NCBI RefSeq assembly: GCF_900142755.1
Contig: NZ_FRCA01000004.1
Location: 62,001 to 126,000 of the forward strand
Direction: 5' to 3'
Source of the DNA: Halomonas cupida
GTDB taxonomy: Bacteria > Pseudomonadota > Gammaproteobacteria > Pseudomonadales > Halomonadaceae
DNA length: 64,000 nucleotides
Positions 54,831 to 64,000 of the stretch are shown here, piece after piece. The position numbers and the translations under genes are program-made. The number at the start of each line of letters is the position of its first letter. The stretch's first letter is position 1. The notes beneath the pieces were generated by a model that was not told where the DNA came from, made no database searches, and was given only the letters and a program-made list of their open reading frames with translations.

Positions 54831-57248
54831 ATGACTGTGACTCTACGCAACTCCACGAGCGCCGTCCGCTGGCGGCGCCTGTGCGCCACCATGGTCGTGT
54901 TGGCCTCGATGAGCCTGGCTGGAACCAGCTACGCCGCCTCCCCCGGCCTCGCCGAAGATCCCATGGGCTATGCTCCGGATGGCAGTTGTGCCGGATGCCA
55001 TGAGCAGCAGGACAGTGCCTGGCAGGACTCGGACCACGGCTGGGCCATGCGCGAGGCAACACCGGAAAATGTGCTGGGTGATTTCGACAACGCTGAATTC
55101 GAGGATGGCGACATCAAGGCGCGCTTCCATCGTGAGGATGATCGCTTTCTGGCCACCATCGAGGGCCCGGACGACCCCAAAGCCGACTGGGAAATCCGCT
55201 ACACCTTCGGCTACTCACCGCTTCAGCAGTATCTGGTGGAACTGCCGGACGGCAAGCTGCAGGCATTGACCATCGCCTGGGACTCACGCCCCGAAGACCA
55301 GGGCGGACAGCGCTGGTTCTCGCTCTATCCGGGCGAGACCTTCACGCCCGACGATCCACTTCACTGGCGCGGTCGCTACCAGAACTGGAACGCCATGTGC
55401 GCCGACTGCCATTCCACCAATGTGCAGAAAGGCTACGACCTCGATACCGACAGCTTCTCCACGACCTGGCATGAGCAGACTGTAGGCTGCCAGAGCTGCC
55501 ATGGTCCCTCTCAATCACATGTCGACTGGGCCACCAAATGGCAGGAAGATCACCCTGCTGCCACTGCGGAGTCCAGCGAAACCGCCGAGACGGTAAGGAC
55601 GCCTGAGACGCCAGGGCTCAGTGCCGAGGATATGGGCCTGCCGGTTGATCCCGCCAACTGGGAAGGCAAGGAACTCGTCGAGCAATGCGCACGCTGCCAT
55701 AGTCGCCGCCAGATGCTTGGCGTAGGCACCGAGCCCGGCACTCCGCTGACCGATGCTGCCCTGCCGAGTCTACTGACCGACGGGCTCTACCATGCCGACG
55801 GCCAGATCCAGGGCGAGGTGTATGTCTACGGTTCCTTTGCCCAGAGTCGTATGTACCAGGCTGGCGTTACCTGCACCAACTGCCATGACCCGCATACCAC
55901 CAGAGTCAAGATCGAGGGCAATGGCCTGTGTACCCAGTGCCATAATCTCGCGCCACCGGAACAGTACCCGGGCATCAAGCCAGCCGATTACGACAGTCCT
56001 GAGCACCACCATCATGAACCCGGTACCGAAGGCGCCCAATGCGTGAGCTGCCACATGCCGGAAACCACTTATATGGTGGTCGATCCGCGCCGTGACCACA
56101 GTTTCCGTGTGCCACGTCCGGACCTGCACGAGGCAACCAATAGCCCCGACGCCTGTACCAGTTGCCACCAGAACCAGTCTCCCGCCCAGGCCGCCAATAC
56201 CATTCAGCAATGGTTCGGCGATCTATCACGCGCCAGTCAGCAAGGTCGCCCTGGCCATGATCTTCCACACTATGGCGTGACACTGCAGGCTGCGCGCAAC
56301 GGTGACCCCGAGGCGCTGGACGGACTGGTCGAACTGGTCAACAACGAGGACACACCAGATATCGTGCGCGCCACGGCGGTGGATGCACTGGCCAGCTTCG
56401 GCCCTCCTGCGGTACCGACACTGGAAAGTGCCCTGCACGATGCGTCCAGCCAGGTACGCGCCGCCGCCGCGCCCCCCTTCGCTCAGGCACCGGACAGTGC
56501 ACGCATTCAGCAGTTGATGCCGCTGGTCGATGACTCCGACCTCGCGGTACGCGACGAGGCGGTCAAGGCACTGGCGGGCGTCTCGATGATGCTGGTCCCC
56601 GATGATCAGCGCGACAAGCTGCTCGAGGCGCGGCGTGACTATGAGCGCCGTCTGCGTGAGGGAGCCGACCTACCGGGCAACCGCCTCAACCTGGCCGTGC
56701 TGCTCGAGCGTACCGCTCGCGAGGACGAGGCCATCGAACAGTATCGCGCGGCCCTGAAGATGGACCCGTACTTCCTGCCGGCTCGGGCCAACATGGTGAC
56801 CCTGCTCAGCCGCGAAGGCCAGGCCGAGGAAGCTCGTGATGCGCTGCGTGAAGGACTCGCCCTGGAGGAGATGCCGGAACCGGATCGCGGCCATCTGGCG
56901 TATCTTCTGGCACTGTCCCTGGCCGAGGACAAGCAGTTCGAGGAGGCGATCGAGTGGCTCGACAAGGCCGCTCAGTGGCGTCCGGCGCATGCCCGCACCC
57001 ACTACAACCTTGCCCTGCTGCTTGATCGTCTGGGGCGCAAGGATGAGGCAGAAGCAGCTCTCGACGAAGGGCTGCGCTACGCGCCGGAAGACCCGGACCT
57101 GCTCTACGCTGAGGTGTATCTCAACGCCACCCAGGGCCGTGTGAACGAAGCCCTGGAAGCACTGAGCCGTTTGCGCCAGGTGCGTCCAGACGACCCTCAG
57201 TTGCAACGCCTCGAACGTCAATTACGCGGCCAGGGTGCCGCTCAATAG
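54831..57248 (+). CDS. Exported octaheme cytochrome with HEAT and TPR repeats
   Basis: 805 residues. A signal peptide (VVLASMSLAGTSYAA) directs export. Eight CxxCH haem-binding motifs occur: CAGCH, CADCH, CQSCH, CARCH, CTNCH, CTQCH, CVSCH and CTSCH. They span about residues 50-440 and give a cytochrome c3/554-like multihaem domain. Next come HEAT-like repeats (LVNNEDTPDIVRATAVDALASFG, ALHDASSQVRAAAAPPFAQ), then at least three TPRs (AIEQYRAALKMDPYFLPARANMVTLL and similar). The combination suggests an electron-transfer protein that docks a partner. It ends the operon. The stop lies in 20-bp tandem repeats. Confidence 0.9.
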   Translation: MTVTLRNSTSAVRWRRLCATMVVLASMSLAGTSYAASPGLAEDPMGYAPDGSCAGCHEQQDSAWQDSDHGWAMREATPENVLGDFDNAEFEDGDIKARFHREDDRFLATIEGPDDPKADWEIRYTFGYSPLQQYLVELPDGKLQALTIAWDSRPEDQGGQRWFSLYPGETFTPDDPLHWRGRYQNWNAMCADCHSTNVQKGYDLDTDSFSTTWHEQTVGCQSCHGPSQSHVDWATKWQEDHPAATAESSETAETVRTPETPGLSAEDMGLPVDPANWEGKELVEQCARCHSRRQMLGVGTEPGTPLTDAALPSLLTDGLYHADGQIQGEVYVYGSFAQSRMYQAGVTCTNCHDPHTTRVKIEGNGLCTQCHNLAPPEQYPGIKPADYDSPEHHHHEPGTEGAQCVSCHMPETTYMVVDPRRDHSFRVPRPDLHEATNSPDACTSCHQNQSPAQAANTIQQWFGDLSRASQQGRPGHDLPHYGVTLQAARNGDPEALDGLVELVNNEDTPDIVRATAVDALASFGPPAVPTLESALHDASSQVRAAAAPPFAQAPDSARIQQLMPLVDDSDLAVRDEAVKALAGVSMMLVPDDQRDKLLEARRDYERRLREGADLPGNRLNLAVLLERTAREDEAIEQYRAALKMDPYFLPARANMVTLLSREGQAEEARDALREGLALEEMPEPDRGHLAYLLALSLAEDKQFEEAIEWLDKAAQWRPAHARTHYNLALLLDRLGRKDEAEAALDEGLRYAPEDPDLLYAEVYLNATQGRVNEALEALSRLRQVRPDDPQLQRLERQLRGQGAAQ

Positions 57249-57320
57249 GCCTGAGCACTGCTCAATAAGCATGGGCCTTGGTCAATATGTCTGGGCACTG
57301 GTCAATAGACCAGTGCCCGC
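57241..57320 (+). repeat. Four 20-bp tandem repeats across the cytochrome stop codon
   Basis: Units of (C/G)TCAATAxxxxxxGxxCxxx begin at 57241, 57261, 57281 and 57301; each contains TCAATA. The first supplies the TAG stop at 57246-57248. The 20-bp period is out of frame, unlike the rsmC and dipeptidase cases. Confidence 0.85.
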
Positions 57321-57372
57321 TGACCAGGGATAGTCGGGCAGTTCAGATTGAAAAGTTTCGGGGCTGCCCGAC

Positions 57373-59340
57373 TCACTCCTCGCCCGCCACCACGATTCGA
57401 TTGCGCCCACGCTGCTTGGCTTGATAGCAGGCAGCGTCGGCACGCTGGATCAGGACGTGAATGTTCTCATCCCCCTCGCGGAACTCGGTCACCCCCAGAC
57501 TGGGCGTAACGCGGTAGCTACAGCCCCGATGCCTGACCTCAACCCCGTTGATCGCATCGATCAACTGCTCGGCAATATGCTGCATCTGCTGCAATGAGCA
57601 GCTCGGCAACAACACTGCAAATTCATCGCCACCCTGCCGCGCCACGTGATCAGTACTGCGCACCGACCCTGCCATCTGCTCGGCAACAAGGCGCAGCATC
57701 TCGTCTCCCAGCGCATGGCCACCGTCATCATTGATCGCCTTGAAGTGGTCAAGGTCGAACAGTATCAATGCCGATGGCGTGGACTTCTTGCGCCAGTCGG
57801 CCAGCGCCTCTTCCAGGCGGCGCTCGAATCCCCGACGGTTGAGCAGTCCAGTCAAGGGGTCATGCTCGGCTTCCCATTGCCGCAGAACCTCTTCCTCGCG
57901 GCGCGAGGTAATATCCTTGACCGTGCCGACGAAGCCGATCACGGCATCGCCGGCAACGACCTGGCTGGCGTGCACTTCCAACCACAGCAGCTCACCATCG
58001 ACTCGCCAGTAACGAAACTGGCGCAGGAATTCCTTACCCGTCTGCATACTGTGATACCAAAGCTCGATAGCCTCGCTGCGATCATCGGCATGAATCGCAT
58101 CGATCCACTCCATCTCGCGATCAACATCGAAACGGCGCCCCGAAAGGGTCACCAGCGCCTCGTTCATGTAGTTGATGCGTCCCTGGGTATCGGTGACGAA
58201 CATCCCTTGCGGCGAGGAAGCCAGGACCGCCTCGATGAAGGCCTGACGGTCACGCAGAGCCATCAACGCTCTGTTGCGCCCATCATCCACCTCATTGAAG
58301 GCATCGGCCAGTTGCACGAGCTCCTTCATGGAGGTGCGCAACTTGACCTTGTCACGCAAGCCGGCGCCGACCTGAGCGATCTGGCGCTTGAGACGATAAA
58401 GCGGCTTGAGCAACAACACCACCTGCCAGGCCAGCAGCGGGAGCATGACGCCTGCCATGACAACCCCGATCCAGCCGAGTTGACCGACCAGACCACTGAG
58501 CGGCGTCATGCCTTCATCCTCGGGGAAGAACACCCCGATGATCCAATTGGCCGGCCAGACCTGACGATAGGATTGATAGGCGACCTCGCCATCATGGCGA
58601 GGACCAACAAACTCCCCTTGCCAACCATAGATGGCCTGCTCGATAGCCGGACCACCGAGAATTTCCCTGGCATCATGCATCACCCAACCGCCATTCGGGT
58701 GATAGAGCATCCTGCCCGATGCCGTGAAGATGACGGCATAGCCACCGGTCCCGAGACGGATACGACTGATCTGCTCGAAGATATCGCCCTCTCTCAGATC
58801 AACCACTCCAGCCACCATCCCCTGTAGATGGCTTCCATCCAGCACCGGCACCACCACTACGACAACGGGATTGCCGGATATTCGGCTATAGATAGGTTCA
58901 CTGACATAGGCCTGTCGCGTACCACGTACCATGCTGAAGTATTCACGATCAGCAAGGTTGATTGCCGAAAGCTTTGAGGAGTTCGGCCAGCTGGCCAGAA
59001 TGCTGCCCTGGTTATCAATCACCACCATCCGGTCAAACAAGCCAAGCAGGGCCTGGCTGTTCAGCAGCGCCGATTGCTCAGGATCACTCAAGACATCCCA
59101 ACGAATACTGGCAGCCATTCTCTCGAGTACATCAAGGCGCGTCTGGACCTCATCGCTGACCGCATCCGCTATCAAGCGAGACTCATAATGGAGGTGCTCG
59201 AAATTGACCTCCCGCACCAGATCCTTTCCGATCATCCAGCCCGACCAGAGCATACCCACCAGAATCAGCGCCCAGGTCAAGACAAGGCCGATCAATATAC
59301 GGGCGCGGAGCGACAGCAGCACCAGTAACCTGCTTCCCAT
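57373..59340 (-). CDS. Membrane diguanylate cyclase (Cache-HAMP-PAS-GGDEF)
   Basis: 655 residues from the ATG at 59340. The first helix (LIGLVLTWALILVGMLWSGW) is followed by a periplasmic Cache-type sensor (about 45-300), a second helix (VVMAGVMLPLLAWQVVLLL) and a HAMP-like linker. A PAS/PAC unit follows (about 370-490; FIEAVLASSPQGMFVTDTQGRINYMNEAL). The GGDEF domain has FDLDHFKAINDDGGHALGDE and an intact RQGGDEF (GGDEF 570-574), so it should make cyclic di-GMP. RSTD five residues earlier is the inhibitory I-site. It senses an extracellular ligand that is unknown. Confidence 0.93.
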   Translation of the reverse strand: MGSRLLVLLSLRARILIGLVLTWALILVGMLWSGWMIGKDLVREVNFEHLHYESRLIADAVSDEVQTRLDVLERMAASIRWDVLSDPEQSALLNSQALLGLFDRMVVIDNQGSILASWPNSSKLSAINLADREYFSMVRGTRQAYVSEPIYSRISGNPVVVVVVPVLDGSHLQGMVAGVVDLREGDIFEQISRIRLGTGGYAVIFTASGRMLYHPNGGWVMHDAREILGGPAIEQAIYGWQGEFVGPRHDGEVAYQSYRQVWPANWIIGVFFPEDEGMTPLSGLVGQLGWIGVVMAGVMLPLLAWQVVLLLKPLYRLKRQIAQVGAGLRDKVKLRTSMKELVQLADAFNEVDDGRNRALMALRDRQAFIEAVLASSPQGMFVTDTQGRINYMNEALVTLSGRRFDVDREMEWIDAIHADDRSEAIELWYHSMQTGKEFLRQFRYWRVDGELLWLEVHASQVVAGDAVIGFVGTVKDITSRREEEVLRQWEAEHDPLTGLLNRRGFERRLEEALADWRKKSTPSALILFDLDHFKAINDDGGHALGDEMLRLVAEQMAGSVRSTDHVARQGGDEFAVLLPSCSLQQMQHIAEQLIDAINGVEVRHRGCSYRVTPSLGVTEFREGDENIHVLIQRADAACYQAKQRGRNRIVVAGEE

Positions 59341-59590
59341 ACTCAAGGCATCATCTCCCTGGCCATCCGGTATATGGCACGGATGTTATTGTTGCCGCAG
59401 CATCCCGGTTACTCGGCGCAAAACCATCCTTCGAGATGGACCTCATCATCAGCACTCTCTCATGATCCATAACGTATTTGAGACAATACTGCTACCCCTT
59501 GTGCCCAAACCGGCTCAGTATGGTCAGAGTTCAAGCACAACCCCCTGAGTCAACGCAGATTCCAAGCCCTGAAAAAAACCAAGGACCCTG

Positions 59591-59628
59591 AAAGAACAAC
59601 GGGCCCCAAAAGGGGCCCGTTGTTCTTT
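59591..59628. terminator. Bidirectional intrinsic terminator
   Basis: A perfect 17-bp stem (AAAGAACAACGGGCCCC with its complement) around an AAAA loop. On the minus strand it ends the PPC-like gene, with A/T residues on both sides, so it can serve either direction. Confidence 0.9.
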
Positions 59629-59650
59629 CTGAAAATCAGATCGGTCAGAA

Positions 59651-60796
59651 TCAGTTTTCCAGCTCGACCTTCAGCTCGTAATTGCTGGGTCCACTATGCG
59701 ATGAACCAAACTTCTGCCCCGCCACCTCGATACGATAGCGCCCCGGCGCCAGGTCTGTCGTCAAATCAACGTTGCCGTTGAATCCTTCACCAGCCCCCTC
59801 CGCGACGACGGAACCGGACTCGTCCAGTACCTCCAGACTGAGGCGGTAAGTGTCCTCGTCACCGCCCGGATAGGTCGAGGTAGTGATATGCACACGCCCC
59901 TGTTGAGCGACGTTGAACGTCAACACCTCGCCTCGTGCACGGATCTTCACATCGGTCTTGATGACCTGCACTTCAGGCTGAGAGTCAGCAGCACCGGTAA
60001 CTTCGGGCTCCACCGCAGCTGCACCATCTGCTGTCGCGGTAGTACTTCCGGTTGCCGCCTCTGCTCCGGCTGATGACGTTGTTCCGACTGCTGCTGCAGT
60101 CCCCGCCGCTGCACCTGCCGCGACAGCCCCAGAGGCAGAAGATGACGAGGCGGCATTGCCTGACGCTGTAGTGGCGCTACTATCGGCGGCGGCCTCAGCA
60201 GTCGCACTGCCGCCAAGCGTGGCAGCGGCGTCATCGCTGCTGACAAACACGCTCTGATTGCCGTCTCGGTCGGTGCCGGTGAAATGCATTCCAACACCAT
60301 CATCGACACTGCCACTGATCGGCCGGCCCTGAGCATCCAGCCCGACGACAGAAACAGAGTAGCCATCGCCGGCACGACCTCTGCTGCCAAAGCGCATTGC
60401 CTTGACCTGCAGCTCGTAATCACCAGCCTCAAGCGGATGCTCAAGCTCAAGACCGCCTTCCAGGCCATAGCCCTCATCACGAGCGATCACATTGCCCTGC
60501 TCGTCGACCAGCACGGCCTCGATGGAATAGTTTTCGTCATATCCGCCAGTAACAGAGCTTTCGAAGCGGTAGACACCCGCCGTCTCTACGGTGAAGTCGT
60601 GGGCATGTGGAGAGCCGAAAAGAAAGGTGCGACTACGCGCATCACTGTCGGATTTGAAAAAGCCGGTCAAATCCAGTTGACGACCCTCTTCACGGAAACG
60701 CTGCTGCGCTGCGCTGCCTGTATCAGCCAGGGCACCAGAGCTGAACACGGCTACGCCAATGGCCAACAGTGCCACAGGAAATGTGGTGTCTTTCAT
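59651..60796 (-). CDS. Exported two-domain PPC-like protein with Ala/Ser/Thr-rich linker
   Basis: 381 residues. A signal peptide ends near SGALADTG. Two beta-rich domains of prepeptidase C-terminal type flank a low-complexity linker. The first (about 50-150) reads DFTVETAGVYRFESSVTG and LEAGDYELQVKAM. The second (about 280-381) reads VLTFNVAQQGRVHITTSTYPGGDEDTYRLSLEVLDESG and LAPGRYRIEVAGQ. The linker (about 180-270) is almost entirely Ala, Ser, Thr, Gly. I do not recognise a catalytic domain. The acidic surface fits halophiles. Minus-strand terminator follows at 59591. Confidence 0.7.
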   Translation of the reverse strand: MKDTTFPVALLAIGVAVFSSGALADTGSAAQQRFREEGRQLDLTGFFKSDSDARSRTFLFGSPHAHDFTVETAGVYRFESSVTGGYDENYSIEAVLVDEQGNVIARDEGYGLEGGLELEHPLEAGDYELQVKAMRFGSRGRAGDGYSVSVVGLDAQGRPISGSVDDGVGMHFTGTDRDGNQSVFVSSDDAAATLGGSATAEAAADSSATTASGNAASSSSASGAVAAGAAAGTAAAVGTTSSAGAEAATGSTTATADGAAAVEPEVTGAADSQPEVQVIKTDVKIRARGEVLTFNVAQQGRVHITTSTYPGGDEDTYRLSLEVLDESGSVVAEGAGEGFNGNVDLTTDLAPGRYRIEVAGQKFGSSHSGPSNYELKVELEN

Positions 60797-60824
60797 GAGT
60801 CCTCACATGCTTCCGCGGATATGA

Positions 60825-60856
60825 AAAAAGCCGATCCAGAAGAGGATCGGCTTTCG
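60825..60856 (-). terminator. Rho-independent terminator of the porin gene
   Basis: On the minus strand AAGCCGATCC and GGATCGGCTT pair around TCTTCT and are followed by a T run (60821-60827 region, A-rich on plus). It lies 50 bases after the porin stop. Confidence 0.9.
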
Positions 60857-60905
60857 TTTATAGCGTTGATGACCCTATGCGGTCAAACCTGTTCGCTGCC
60901 GAAGC

Positions 60906-62063
60906 TTAGAACTGGTAGGTCAGACCCACAGCGTAGCCGTCATCTGCGTCAGTATCACGGTCGTACCAGCCACCCTCAACCCAGGTGTACATGGCATCGG
61001 AGATGTTGTAAGTGACACCAGCGACGATTTCGTTGCGGCTATCAGTTTCTTCACAACCGTCACGATCGCGAACATCGCAGTTCAGCGTGCTGAGGCGATC
61101 AGCGAAGCCGGAACCGCCGTAATCGACATACTGGTAAGCACCGTAAATGTCGCCCATGCCGTTGCCGTAGCCGTAGCGTGCGCCCAGTGCGTACAGGTCA
61201 GAGTCCAGAATCAGATCGTTGTCGGACTCGAAGCGCTCATACTTCAGAGCAACGCGCAGGGTGTCCCACTGGTACTGGAAGGTGATACCGTACTGGTCGC
61301 CCAGATCGCCTTCGGCATCAACCTGGACAGGATTGCCATCTGCATCAACCGTGTCATACATCGCACGGCCAGAATCAATGTCATAGATGCCCAGGTTGTC
61401 ATAGACACCTGCGACAGAGAAGCCGCCGATGGTGTACTTCATACCACCGAAGAAGGACGCATTACCGGAATCCTGCAGGTTCTCGTCTTCAGCGTCGCCC
61501 TTGTACTGGCTACCCAGGGCAAACTGGAAGCCACCCCAGACCGGTGAAGTATAGGTGATCTTGTCACCTTCCGGATCACCAACAGTTGTATCTTCGTCTA
61601 CGAACGTGCCCGGCGCACCCTTGAACTCGTTGGTGTCAGACAGATCGAAGTATTCGTTGTTGGAGACCGGATCCTGAACCCAGTCATCCAGCAGCGAATC
61701 GTAGGAGCCAACACGTGCATCACCGAAGTTACCACGCAGACCGATGTAGGCTTGGTCGCCATTACCACGGCCAGTGGAAATCTTCATCTCGTCGGCTTCG
61801 TAGTCATCCAGCTCGAATTTCATGTAGCCGGTCAGACCGTTGTAGATCACGTGCTCAGCAGCGAAACCGATGGTAGAACCGTTATCTGCGATTTCATCCT
61901 TGGTTTCACCGGTCACATCTTTCTGAGAAAGATACATCAACTGAATGTTACCGTAGATATCCAGCTTGGTGCCGTCCTGGTTGTAGACGGTAGCAGCCTG
62001 GGCGCCGGCAGTGGCGAAGGCAGCAGCACCAGCGATGGCAGTCGCCAACAGTGTCTTTTTCAT
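60906..62063 (-). CDS. Gram-negative general porin (trimeric type)
   Basis: 385 residues. A signal peptide (MKKTLLATAIAGAAAFATAGAQA) precedes TVYNQDGTKLDIYGNIQLMYLS, the standard first strand of gammaproteobacterial porins, and the chain ends in YAVGLTYQF with terminal Phe for BAM recognition. The mature chain is strongly acidic (DDYEADEM, VDEDTTVGDPEGD), fitting a halophile. FGDARVGSYDSLLDDWV represents the L3 constriction region. It should admit small hydrophilic solutes. Start has AAGGA 10 bases upstream. Confidence 0.95.
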   Translation of the reverse strand: MKKTLLATAIAGAAAFATAGAQAATVYNQDGTKLDIYGNIQLMYLSQKDVTGETKDEIADNGSTIGFAAEHVIYNGLTGYMKFELDDYEADEMKISTGRGNGDQAYIGLRGNFGDARVGSYDSLLDDWVQDPVSNNEYFDLSDTNEFKGAPGTFVDEDTTVGDPEGDKITYTSPVWGGFQFALGSQYKGDAEDENLQDSGNASFFGGMKYTIGGFSVAGVYDNLGIYDIDSGRAMYDTVDADGNPVQVDAEGDLGDQYGITFQYQWDTLRVALKYERFESDNDLILDSDLYALGARYGYGNGMGDIYGAYQYVDYGGSGFADRLSTLNCDVRDRDGCEETDSRNEIVAGVTYNISDAMYTWVEGGWYDRDTDADDGYAVGLTYQF

Positions 62064-62495
62064 TGCTGTGTTCCTTTTGACTAGCTTGCTGTTTCGATCG
62101 TTTGCTGCGCGTGGGCAGCTTTGGCTTTGCCGGTCTATTGCCGGCTCGATTCTGGCCTTCCAGCTCCCTCTCGGGAGGTTTGAGGCAGCGAGCCCGACAT
62201 CGGCGCGGCCTTGTTATAGTCCAATGCTCGCAAGGGCAACCATATAACGGGATTCCCGGAAGCGCAACAAGAAAAAAACACTGTTTTCCTTCATGCAGCC
62301 CAGGAATTGGACAACGATCCCTGCGATTGCCCCACCTTCGCCAACCCATTTAATGAACATTGTTCGTTAATAAACAGGAACTTTTCGCTCATCACTCGAG
62401 CCAAAGGCGGAGCGGATACATCATGCCCCGCCGATGTGACGCTTTCAAGTCAACGCGCAACATGACACAAGTTGAGCGAAAGATCGGAGGGCCCA
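62064..62495. other. Porin upstream region and ProQ 3' flank
   Basis: 432 bases with no gene. It holds the candidate porin promoter (62213-62239) and a 150-base untranslated leader of the porin, common in porins regulated by small RNAs. No sRNA site can be read from the sequence. Confidence 0.45.
62213..62239 (-). promoter_or_regulatory. Candidate porin promoter
   Basis: On the minus strand TTGCCC and TATAAC are separated by 15 bases, giving a leader of about 150 nt before the ATG. Spacing is short for sigma-70, so this is provisional. Confidence 0.4.
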
Positions 62496-64000
62496 TCAAT
62501 TGGCGTTATGGCGGGCCATCAGCGCATCCAGCTTGCGTTGAAGGCGACCTTCACGACTATCTTCCCGCTGCCCCCCTTCCCGCTGTCCTCGGGGCTCAGC
62601 TTCGGCCGAAGGAGATGGCGAAGACGTGGACTGAGCGTCCCTGACCGCCCCTCCCGCCGCGGGCGGTGAAGCCTCCGGCTCTCTGGAGGACGCGCTGGCC
62701 TTGTTCCCTGCAGCGGAAGCCTTGCCTCCCGTACCACGACGAGCCGGCTTGTTCCTGCGCCCCTGCTGTTGCCGCTCCGCCTGCAGGCGATCCAGTTTGC
62801 GCTTGGCATACTCGGCCGCCTGGGCGTCCACCTGACCATCCACACCACCGCTGAGGTCAATGCGATCGGCTCCCTCGCGCACCGACTTCAGATAGCGCGG
62901 CAGATTGACATAGCAGGCCAGAGCGCGACGAACCAGCTTCTCCGGCCATGGCTCCCGAGCCGCCAGATCTTCGTGGATGCCGACCTTGAGTGGGCGAGTA
63001 TGTCCCTTGAAGAAGGTCTGATCGTATTTCTGGTACCAATCTGCCAATAGAGACTGAGGAGACGGCGCCTTGTCGAAGGGCAGGTCGCCCTGCTCCACCG
63101 CAGGTCGAGAATCAGCATCCAACGTGGTTGAAGAGCCTTCAGCTCCGGAAGATAAATTGCCTTCAGCTGCGGAAGATAAATCGCCTCCCGTTTCCGGGGA
63201 TGGCGACAGGGCCCCCTCCGCGTTGGAAGGCAAGGATTCGCCAGCCTCAGTGGAGGGATGGGAGTGCTCTGCTTCAGGCACGCTGGATTCGGTGGACGCA
63301 GAGGCTTCCTCTTGAGGACGCGGCTCCTCGGCGGCGGCTTCCCGCTGTTGTTCACCCCCTGCCGGTGTCTGCCCCTCCGATGCCTCGGCATCGCCACTGG
63401 TCTGATCATGACGAGGCCGGTGGTGAATCAACGCCGCCAGCCCCTGGGCGCGACGAGTCGAACGGGAAAACATCGGTGTTGGGCTTGAGGAGGATGCTTC
63501 AGGGTGCTCGACACGCTCGCGCAGACGGGCATTGTGAGCTTCAAGCTCACGGTTCTGCTCATCCAGCTCGCGATTCTCTTCCGCCAGCTCACTGTTGTGG
63601 TCGGCCAACTGCTGGCGTTCGTCGCGCACCTGCGTAAGCTCAGCCTCCAGTTCGCCAATACGTGCCTGTTGAGCCTGCTGTTGTTCGTTCAACTGCGCCT
63701 GGGCGTCAGCCTGAGCTTCAGCAAATCGGGCCTGCTGTTGAGCGGCCTCGTCCAACTGTGACTGGGCCTGCTGCCAGCGATGCTCGATTTCCGTATGGCG
63801 CTGCCGTAACTCATCAAGGCTCTGCTGCCGCTCGTCGCACCGCTGCTGAAGTTGTTCACGCTCCAGCTGGAGCTCTTCACAAGCCCGCTGAAGCTCTTCA
63901 CAACGATGCTCAAGGGTTTGACGATGCTGTTGCTGCTCGGCGCTGCTTGCCTGGAGGCTGTCGCGTTCCCGAGTCACCTCCGCGAGCTGTTCCTGCTGTT
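62496..64000 (-). CDS. ProQ/FinO-domain RNA-binding protein with long coiled-coil N terminus (5'-truncated by window edge)
   Basis: At least 500 residues; the frame is open to the right edge (…QQEQLAEVTRERD), so the start lies beyond it and the GTG at 63977 is not trusted. About 160 visible residues are coiled coil, rich in Gln, Glu and Arg. A low-complexity acidic/Ser stretch (about 190-310) with 24-bp tandem repeats follows. The ProQ/FinO domain is WYQKYDQTFFKGHTRPLKVGIHEDLAAREPWPEKLVRRALACYVNLPRYLKSV, followed by AAEYAKRKLDRLQAE. The C terminus is basic (RRNKPARRGTGGKAS). ProQ proteins bind structured RNA; the large helical N-terminal part is unusual and may give oligomers. Confidence 0.85.
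   Translation of the reverse strand, partial: QQEQLAEVTRERDSLQASSAEQQQHRQTLEHRCEELQRACEELQLEREQLQQRCDERQQSLDELRQRHTEIEHRWQQAQSQLDEAAQQQARFAEAQADAQAQLNEQQQAQQARIGELEAELTQVRDERQQLADHNSELAEENRELDEQNRELEAHNARLRERVEHPEASSSSPTPMFSRSTRRAQGLAALIHHRPRHDQTSGDAEASEGQTPAGGEQQREAAAEEPRPQEEASASTESSVPEAEHSHPSTEAGESLPSNAEGALSPSPETGGDLSSAAEGNLSSGAEGSSTTLDADSRPAVEQGDLPFDKAPSPQSLLADWYQKYDQTFFKGHTRPLKVGIHEDLAAREPWPEKLVRRALACYVNLPRYLKSVREGADRIDLSGGVDGQVDAQAAEYAKRKLDRLQAERQQQGRRNKPARRGTGGKASAAGNKASASSREPEASPPAAGGAVRDAQSTSSPSPSAEAEPRGQREGGQREDSREGRLQRKLDALMARHNAN

Overview
The window looks like chromosomal DNA of a moderately halophilic gammaproteobacterium, most likely Halomonas or a relative. This rests on high GC, the greB/rsmC/cmoM and ProQ/FinO housekeeping genes, a TRAP-rich catabolic operon, acidic secreted proteins and a trimeric-type porin with an acidic mature chain. 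The genus is inferred from general resemblance; no search was run.

Layout. (1) 1-2468: core genes (3' end of greB, then the coupled cmoM-rsmC pair on the minus strand) and a tRNA-Arg(CCU). (2) 2469-17700: accessory island beside that tRNA. It starts with an implausible 95-nt poly-C tract and a decayed tyrosine recombinase. It continues with a lipoprotein, a two-gene DUF3800 + SMC-like ATPase cassette (candidate defence system), a redox/hydrolase cluster (AraC regulator, FAD oxidoreductase, SDR, metallo-beta-lactamase-fold hydrolase, haloperoxidase-like hydrolase), a second LysR-SDR-epoxide hydrolase cluster, three gene remnants and an IS3 scar. (3) 17745-27648: a catabolic operon on the minus strand, hyuA-hyuB-aminotransferase-kdgD-dctP-dctQ-dctM, with a LysR gene just beyond its 3' end. 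The substrate is unknown. (4) 27649-31200: gene-poor stretch with small accessory genes (amphi-Trp protein, DHFR-family reductase after an attC-like site, cupin) and soxR. (5) 31454-36526: a segmental duplication carrying a small secreted protein, with an AI-2E-family transporter between the copies and a slipin/NfeD membrane pair after it. (6) 36678-44769: small enzymes and regulators, including a secreted dipeptidase, GST/HxlR, and a ParD-like/map/ATPase/GNAT cluster. (7) 45256-57248: a long plus-strand operon of sulfatase, HAD phosphatase, MoxR ATPase, DUF58, DUF4381, BatA, BatB, BatD and an octaheme-TPR cytochrome. (8) 57373-64000: minus-strand diguanylate cyclase, PPC-like secreted protein, porin and a ProQ/FinO-domain protein running off the right edge.

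How the genes work together. Several sets are translationally coupled through ATGA overlaps (cmoM/rsmC, hyuA/hyuB, hyuB/aminotransferase, HAD/moxR, DUF4381/batA, batB/batD). The most interesting items are the DUF3800-SMC ATPase pair, the sulfatase-MoxR-Bat-octaheme operon in which BatB has lost its MIDAS residues, the 2.1-kb-offset duplication with a telltale gene-tail scar, and a recurrent habit of short tandem duplications spanning stop codons.
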